Positions 28,501 to 37,500 of a stretch of 64,000 nt of DNA are shown in pieces. The position numbers and the translations under genes were made by a program. A model generated the notes under the pieces. It made no database searches, was not told the origin of the DNA, and saw nothing but the letters and a program-made list of their open reading frames with translations. The stretch comes from Flavobacterium hibernum (GTDB lineage: Bacteria; Bacteroidota; Bacteroidia; Flavobacteriales; Flavobacteriaceae): NCBI RefSeq assembly GCF_000832125.1, contig NZ_JPRK01000027.1, positions 124,001-188,000 of the forward strand, given 5' to 3'. Position 1 is the first letter of the stretch. Every line of letters begins with the position of its first letter.

Positions 28501-31500
28501 CCATCAGTTGAACAACCTAACGGTGTAACATCTAAAGGATCTAAATTTAAAGAAACTGCTGGCTCTTTTATAATTACAGCAGTTGAAGTTGTATTACAGT
28601 TTGGGTAAGCTTGTTCTACAACTTTAACTGTATAATTTGTTCCTTCGCCCAATCCGAATGGAATTATGAACGGATTTGAAGTTGCTGTATCATGAGATCC
28701 GGCAGATCCTGCTACAGCAGTTGCTCCATCAAAAACTTCATATGTATATGGTCCTGAATAACCTGATACAGTAATTTGAATACTTCCGTTTTTCTCCAAT
28801 TTACATTGAACATCTGCAACTGTAGTAGCTACTACATTGATAGCATCAAATAATGGCACGTTGTATAAATTGCTCAAAATTTGGCAACCAGTTACATTAT
28901 CTGTTATTCTAAATCTATAAGTCGCACCAGCTGTTGTGGCAGGATAGTTAATAGTCAGTGATGTTGAAGATGCCGAAATAAGTGAATATGGAGTAGCGTT
29001 TACAGAAACTTCATATTTCAAATTAGTTGGTACTGAACCTCCTACTACAGTAACCTCAATTAACTCTTGATTGTTTAAACAATCAATTTGAGAACCTGGA
29101 AGAATAGATCTTTTCGCAATTGCAGATATTAATTTTGGTAACGGTTGCAATGCTGTTGTCAGAGTTGTTGTTTGTACACATCCATTTGAATCTTTTAACC
29201 AATAAGTCGGATTTTGCACGCTTCCTGTATCTCCTATTTCAAAAGTATATTTATTATCTGCTGGTGTACTGTTACTTGGAAAGTAGTCTGTTCCATTTTT
29301 ACTAAAATTATAACTTCCGGTACCACCTAAACCTGTCACAACAACTTTAGTTATAGCTGGATCTATTGCACAACTAAATGGTGTTGCAACTGCACTAGCG
29401 ACAACTGCAAGTGGAGCTGGTACATTTACACGTACTGTATTATCACAACCTCTTCCAGATTTAACAGTTACATCATAATCTCCTGCACTTAATCCTGTAA
29501 ATACATTATTATTAACTTGTGTTTTGGTACCTACTGCTGGTAAAACAGCTGTTATTGTATACGTATAATCAGGGTTATTATTACTAGTTTTTAAATTTAC
29601 AGTAAGTGTTCCGTTATCACTTGTTCCTTGTGCACCAGTACAATCTACAGGAGTAGTACTTATATCTGTTGCTTCCAAATCTACAAGTGTTGGAAGTACT
29701 AAATCAACAGTCGTTGATCTTGTACATGTTGTAGTAAGATCTTTAACTGTAATCTTATAATTTCCTGCTCCAATGCCTACAAATTTAGGGTCATTGTTTT
29801 GTACAATATTTGTAATCGCAGGCAATGAAGTCTTTTCTAAAGTATATTCTAAATTGTTTGGCAAAGCACCTCCTGTCACAACAGCAGTAATTTCACCTTT
29901 TGTATCCTCACAGTTAGGAGGAGTTGTGAAGCTTGCTTTGATAGTAAGAGGCTCAGCAATAAAAGGTAAATTTACTGTGTTACCACATCCGTTAAAATCT
30001 TTAATCTTTATAGTATGATTTCCTGACGAAAGATTTGGAATAGAGAATTTAGCCGAAGGTATTTGAACAAATCCTGTATTGTCTAAATTATAATAATGAG
30101 TACCAATACCTGTTGTTGTTAACTCAACATCGATAGCAAAAGAACCTTCATTAGCACAAAAACTGTTTACTACAGCAGTTATAAAAGGTTCTGCATCTAA
30201 TTTTACTTCTACAAATGCATTCTGAATACAACCATTTGCATCTCTTACATACACGATATAATGACCAAATTCTTTATTGAAAGTATTACTAGTTTGAGTA
30301 GCTACATCAAACGCTGTCGTGAAAGTTGTTTCATCTGTAGGATCCGGATCTGCAGCGTCAATTGCTCCTAATGTGCCTGTATCAGGATAAATTTGATACA
30401 AATAAGGATGCGCTGTTATCCCTAATGCTACATCTGCAGCTCTAACAGTTCCTCCTTTAGCAAATGCTTCAACTAAACCTTTATTCAATCCGCAATTATC
30501 ATTTACATTAGATTTAGCCTCTAGCCCTAATGGAACAACAGATTGCGATATTGTAAATGGTTTTGATGAATTTATACAAACCGTAGTTCCCGCAAGATCT
30601 TGTTCTGTAAATAAAATATAATAAGTACCTGGTTTAAGAGGTCCTACGTTATTTGCACCTTTAAGTGGTAAAACCACCGTTCCGCTTACCGCTGGAGAAA
30701 CCAACGTATTGGTTAGCGAATTGTAAATTTCATATTTAACTTTTTCTGTACCAGCTTGCACTTTATCAAAAGTGAAGGAAACATTTCCATTCCCCAATCC
30801 TGTACACGTTACATTTGCTGATTTTACATCACTTTCTAATGTAGATGCTGTTTCTGTAGCAACTTCTGCCTGTTTGAAGTAATAACATTTCGTTGTATCA
30901 TCATAAACAATAAACGAATAGATTACCCCCGGATTTAGATTATTAAACGTTGATTGTAATAAAAGTGGATCTCCTGGTAAGGCTGGAGGAGCAACAGCAT
31001 CTGCTTTTTGATATAATGCAGAATATGTTGCATAATCATATTTATTTGGATCTAATGGATCTAATGGATATTTGGCAAAATAATAAGGCCCACCAGCTAT
31101 TTTTGGTTTAGCCGTTACGATTAGGCTTGCAGTGGTACATGATGGAGTTCCAGGTGCCACTACAATCTCCATTTCATCTACTGGAGATGCCATGTTTACT
31201 TTCTTTGTAACTGAACAACCATTTATATCAGAAACTGTTAATTCGTAAGAACCAAAATTTAAGATTTGAAATGTGTGGTTTTCATTTCCAGTAGCATTAT
31301 AAACTTGAGTTGGGCTGGTGTTACTTGTCAAAGTATAAACATAACCTGATGCCGCAGGAGCAGCGTTCTTCGAACCTCCTGTTAATAATGTTACTGCAAT
31401 AGAACCAAAAGTAGTACCTGTAGTACCACCAATACACGTAATTTGAGTATCAACTAATTTAAAATCAATTTTAGTTGGTTCTTCAATTTTAGCGATTTCA

Positions 31501-34500
31501 TCTGAAAAACAACCTTTACTATCTGTAACTCTAATTTTATAGTCTCCTGCTGGTAATCCAGTTGTTTTTGAGCCATAATCAACATCAGCAGTTGCAGGAA
31601 CTAAAGCCGAATTGTCTTTTACAACCTTTGTAACATAAGGACCTATTCCTTTACTTTGATCAATGGCTACAGTTATAGAACCTCTTGCATCTCCATTACA
31701 TAAAATAGTAGAGTTTGGAGTAGCTGTAAATACAGGTTTTGTTTTTGCTGCTACATTTACTGTAGAAGTTAGACTACACTTAGTGGTAGAAGCATCTTTT
31801 AAAGTAAATATATAAGTGGTGTTTAACGATGCATTTGCAGCATCTGGATCTGTGTACAAAAATGTTGTCCCTATTACCGTTCTAACAGTTGCATCTAACA
31901 CACCATTTGTAGTTACAGTATACGTATAAGGTGTTTTTCCTCCTGAAACTGTACCTTTAATTTCGGTATTCTGACCATTACAATCTGCTGCTATATTCAA
32001 ATCAGCATTAAATTTTAATTCTGTTTCAATCGTTTGTGCAGCTAATGTTAAAATACAACCTGTAGTAATATCTTTTACCTTTACAATATAAGAACCTGGA
32101 TTTAAATTACTAAAAGTACCGCTTACCTGATAATTTCCATCATTTATATTATATCTGTACGATGGCGACGTAGCAGCTGGAGTTACAACTATTTCTGCTT
32201 TTCCAGTTTCATCAAAACACAAATCTGAAGCAACCAGATCAATACTTGCATCTGGTTGTACTGGTGCATCAACATCAAAAGTATCTGTAATAGTACATCC
32301 TGTTCCACTTAAATCTGTAACAGAGATACCGTACGTTCCTGACTGAGTCAAATTGTTAAATGTTGAATTCGATTGCGGTCCTACTTTAGTACCATTTGGC
32401 AATGTAAGTGTGTATCTGTTATTACCCCATCCACCAACAGTATTGATAACTACTTTACCATTATTAGGCGAACAAGTAATAGCTGTTATTGTAGGTAATA
32501 TAAATGCAAGTTTTACTGTCGCTTCTTTTACTCCTATGGTTTTTGAAGCTGTACATTTAGTTCCCGGGTTTGTAATTGTAATAGTATAAGTTTCTGCCGG
32601 TAAACCTGTATAATCGATCACATTTAATGTTTGGGTAGATTGAATTATAGGTACAAGTACGTTTGCACTATTTCTAAGCTCATATGAAAATGCTCCAGAA
32701 TTACCTGAAACTGTAAAGGTAAGTTTACCATCAGATGATCCTTGACAAACTACATTCGAAACTAATGAACCGTCTACCAAAACTGGTAATGGTTTATCAA
32801 TTGTAAATTCTCCCTCAGTGGTACATTTATTATTATCGGTAACTTTAAAATAGTATTTACCTGGTGCCAAACCATTAAAAGTATGATCCTGCGTAAGAAT
32901 ATTAGTTGCTACTGGAGTTGGTGGTGTAACTGCTGCATCTGTATCTGTTATTTCAAATTTAAATGGAGGAACACCTTTATCTACTTTTACTGTTAAACTA
33001 GTTTTATCAGAACCCGGCGCACAAGTAACCGCTACTGGTGCATCAAATGTCATGTTCTGTGGTGCATCTAATGCCTTAATATCTGGCGAATCAACCACGG
33101 TAAATGGACAGTTATTGGCATCATATACCACAACACTAACAGGACCTGAAGTAGTTGTTGTATACGTATTTGAACTTACAGCTGGTAATACACCATTATA
33201 ACTGTATAAATATTTATTAGGACCCGTAAATGGCGTTCCTGGTTTATCAATTGTTACAGTAATTGTTGCCGATTGTGGTGCATTTAAAGCTCCACAAGTT
33301 AATGGAATTGTAACATCTGCATGAGCTGTTAATTCTGTTGGATTCGTTAGTGTTTTTGAAACTACAACAAAACATTTTTTAGAGTCAGTAACTCTAATCC
33401 AATAAGTTCCGGCACCAACATTACTAAGTTTATTTGTTAGCATTGTACTAAAACCAGTTGTTGCAGAAGTAGTTGAAACTTCATAAGAATAAGGCGATAG
33501 ACCTAAACTTGCCGTTACTACAATTGAACCATCAGTTCCGTTATAACACTTAGGATTTGTTGGTGTAGCAATAGCCGTAGGTGTTTCTTTTACATTAATT
33601 ACTCTCGAAACAATAGTAGTACAACCTTTTTTATCTGTAATTTCAAAATAATGAGTTCCAGAAGCTCCAGTATCGAAAGTAAATTTATTTGATCCTGCAG
33701 CAACATCAGTATATGCTTCTGTTGTAAAAACTCCTGATGTATTATGTCTGTATTTATAATCCGGATATCCGTCTAGAATTGTTACCTCAATTGATGCATC
33801 CGAAGAAGCTGGCGCTACATCACAATCTAGATCTGCAAGTAATTTAGTTGAAGCTGAAATTGGAATAGCAATAATTTCTTCATCTAAATCTATAAAACAT
33901 CCCGTAGATGTGTCTGTAACTCTAATCGTATATTTTCCAGGTGTTAATCCTGAGAAAGTTCCATCAGCTTTTGCTGTACCTTTGTTAATGCTATACGTGT
34001 AATTTGTTTGTGTATTAGGATTTACTTTTAAAGTTGCTCCACTTCCACCAGCACAGTAAACCGAAGATCCATCAATACTTGCTATTGGTTTTACTTCAGG
34101 GTTAATTGTAAAATCTGTACCAGCTACATTACATCCTGTACCATCGGTCACAGAAACACTATAAGTTCCTGCCACTAAGTTTTTAAACAGATTGTCATTC
34201 GTTTGATTAATTGCTGTTCCAACAACTGGTGTTTTTTGTGTAACAGTGTATGTATAAGTTCCTGATCCTCCTACAGCATTAATTTTTGCTGTTCCTAAAA
34301 CCTTACAGGTAACATGTGTAAGATCTGACGGATTTAATTTTAATGCAGATGCCGGGCCTGCTACTGTTACCTTTTCTATAACTATACATTTTGTAACTGA
34401 ATTTGTAACGGCAATAGTATGTAAACCTGCACCTAATCCAGAAACAGTAATATCAAAAGGATCGGTAGTCGAAGTACCCGATCCTGTTATTGGTGGTGTT

Positions 34501-37500
34501 GTATCTACTGAATATGAGTAACTTGTACCTACAGCAATTCCGCTAACCGTAAATGTAGCAGAACCATCAGAAGCGCCAAAACATTTTATACTAGTTGGAG
34601 TACCTACTACTGTAAAGACTTTAGGCAAATCAATTAAATGCGTTTTTTCAAACGTACATTTATTAGCATCTCTTACTTCAAATTTATAAGTAATATCAGC
34701 TTTGATATTATCGAATACGTTACTTAGTTGGAATGGTGTCGCGGTTGGCGAAACAATTCTATATTCTAAACCTGTAGTTGAAACAGGAACATTAGCAGCG
34801 TTCACCACATTTGTAATTGTAACACTTCCTGTATTATTTGGACAGGTAGCATCAGTCGTTGTAGTGATCGTCATTCCTTTTGGAGGATTCAAATCTACAA
34901 TAGTCAATTTTGGTGTTGTTGTAAATGTACATGAATTACTATCCGTAATAGTTACCGTGTAATCTCCTGCTACAGAAATATTATTAAAAACCTTTGTAGG
35001 CTGAGTAATTAATGCAACTCCATCTCTATTCAAAGTGTACTTGTAAACACCATTTCCACCTGTTACTACAGCACCTACGGTTATTGTTGCAGGGTCTAGA
35101 CAAGTGTAAGCAGTTGTTATTGTTGCAGTACCACTAATTGGATTTGGCGCCACTAAAGTGACTTTTATACTTTTTGTACATCTATTGTCGTCTTTTACAT
35201 AAAAAGTATATTCTACTCCTGCACTAAGACCTGTATAATATGAAGTATCATCATAAAAAATTCCATCTCTACTGTAAGTAAATTTGCCAGTTCCTCCACC
35301 TGGTTTCAATAATATTGTTCCGTCTGAAGAACCACTACATTTTGGATTTACATCTGTTGAAGATAATGTAATAGGAACTAATGCATTAATTTTAGCATCA
35401 CTAGTTGTTGTACAATTATTTCCATCTTTTATTGTAAAAGTATAATCACCAGACACTGCTGTTGTGTATGTAAAGGTATTTCCTGTTATAGTAGGTGGCA
35501 CCAAAGTTCCTGTTTTATCTCCAGTAGTAATTGTTACTGAAAATGGTGCTTTACCGCCTTCGATTGTTCCTGTAATTACTGCAAGATTTGCTGGTGCAGG
35601 ATCACAATCAAGTGGACTTGTAACTGGAGTTGCTGCAAGTAATTGAGCGGTTATGACTTGAGTAACTGGATCTACAGAGGTACATCCATAACTATCTGTA
35701 ACTAAAAATTCGTAAGTTCCTTCGTTTAAAGCTTTATAAGTAAAATTAGGTCCGGTAAATGTTGCGCTTGGTCCGCTTGGTGTACCTCCATTATATCTTA
35801 CAGTATAGGTATAGTCTGGTACTCCATCTGTAACTTTTATTGTAATATTTGTTCCTGTATTTTTATCAAAACAAACACTTGACGGAACAATTTCTAATTT
35901 TGGTTTAACTGGGGCAACAATATCTACAGATGCCAAAACTTCTGTCTGACATTCATTTAAATCTTTGGCTACAACTTTATAATTTCCCGTTTTTTTAATA
36001 TCAAGAAATGTATCAGAATCTTGAAAAGCTTTTACAACTGTTACACCATCCGTTTCTCTTAATTCATATTGATAACCAGGAGTTCCATCACTAGCTTTAG
36101 CCTTAATAATTGCTCCACCAGAACATTTTAATACTTGATCTACCCAAGCATCTACTTTTAATTTTTTTGGAGATTTAATTTCCTGCGCTACCGGAAAAAC
36201 ACAGCTACCAGCTTTATCATCATAACGAATACTTATGTTATAAATTTTACTTGGTAAATTTTTCAAAGTTATACTACCACTTGTAGCAGCTGGAACCGGA
36301 ATTACTGTTTGCCATCCAGCAGGATCTCCTGTTACTAAATATTGGAATCCTTTTGTCGCATCAAAATTTTTGGCAGATAATGTAATTTCTCCATTTTGCT
36401 CACCACTACATCTTACATCTTTGTATCCTGTAATACCCGCAGAGAAAGCCTTACTTCCATCAACAAATATTGGAAAATTAGCTACAGTGTTACATGCTTT
36501 TGGCATTTGAGTAACAACTAAATCATCAACTGCAAAGTCAATACCATTTACCTGAGATAGCTCTAATCGCAGTACAAAATCCAAACTCGTATTATTACCT
36601 GGATCAATAGTTCTTGTATACGGTACCCAACCTTCTGTTTTTGGTATTTTACCTGTAGATTGGGACGATAATGCTACTCCAGAACCATTTTGTAATTCGA
36701 CAGTAAGTGAAGCATCTGGTTGAGTATTAGTTTTTATAAGTAAATTGGTAGCAACAAAGGTAACTTTGATTGGTACATTTGGAATAATGTCGTTAATGGT
36801 TTTTCTATAAAGAACGGCATTATTAGGGATTGCATTTCCTGCATCGACTGCCAAAAACCTTCCGTTTGAGTTCGTCCCTTTGCTCGTATTATCTTTAGGA
36901 CTCCACCATCCACCGTAAGGATTGTTTTTTAATGAATTGGTAACTGTATATTCCCCATTACCAAATAACTTATTGTTATTACATTTTGTTGCTTCTACCT
37001 GTCTTTCCCAACAAAAATTAGGATTAATTCCAGGTGAGCTAACGTCTGGTCCTGAACCAAAAGTTTCGTTTAGCAAAACACTTTCAGTAGGAACACTTAC
37101 TACATTATAGCTTACTGATATGGTATGATCTCCTTGTGGTACGTTTTTAAAAATATTTGTTGGTGTACTAGTATTAAGAACACCATCCATAAAATAATCA
37201 TAAGTAAATTGAGGACTTCCACTTCCGCTATTTGTAACGGTTACAGTAGTTGTTGCCGATCCATCGCAATTAAAAACCGGATCATCAACCTTTATTGTTG
37301 GTGCATCAGGTTTTGTTAATAATGTTATCGCTGGTAATGGAATTTCGCATTTTGCATCTTTGATATAAAATACATGTTTTCCCGGATCAACATAAGCTTC
37401 TTTGTCGGTTGTCCAAGTTTTTCTATCATCATAACTATATTGATAAGGCCCATTAACTCCTGTAATAGGAACTCCACCTTCAGCATTCGTAATTCTAACT

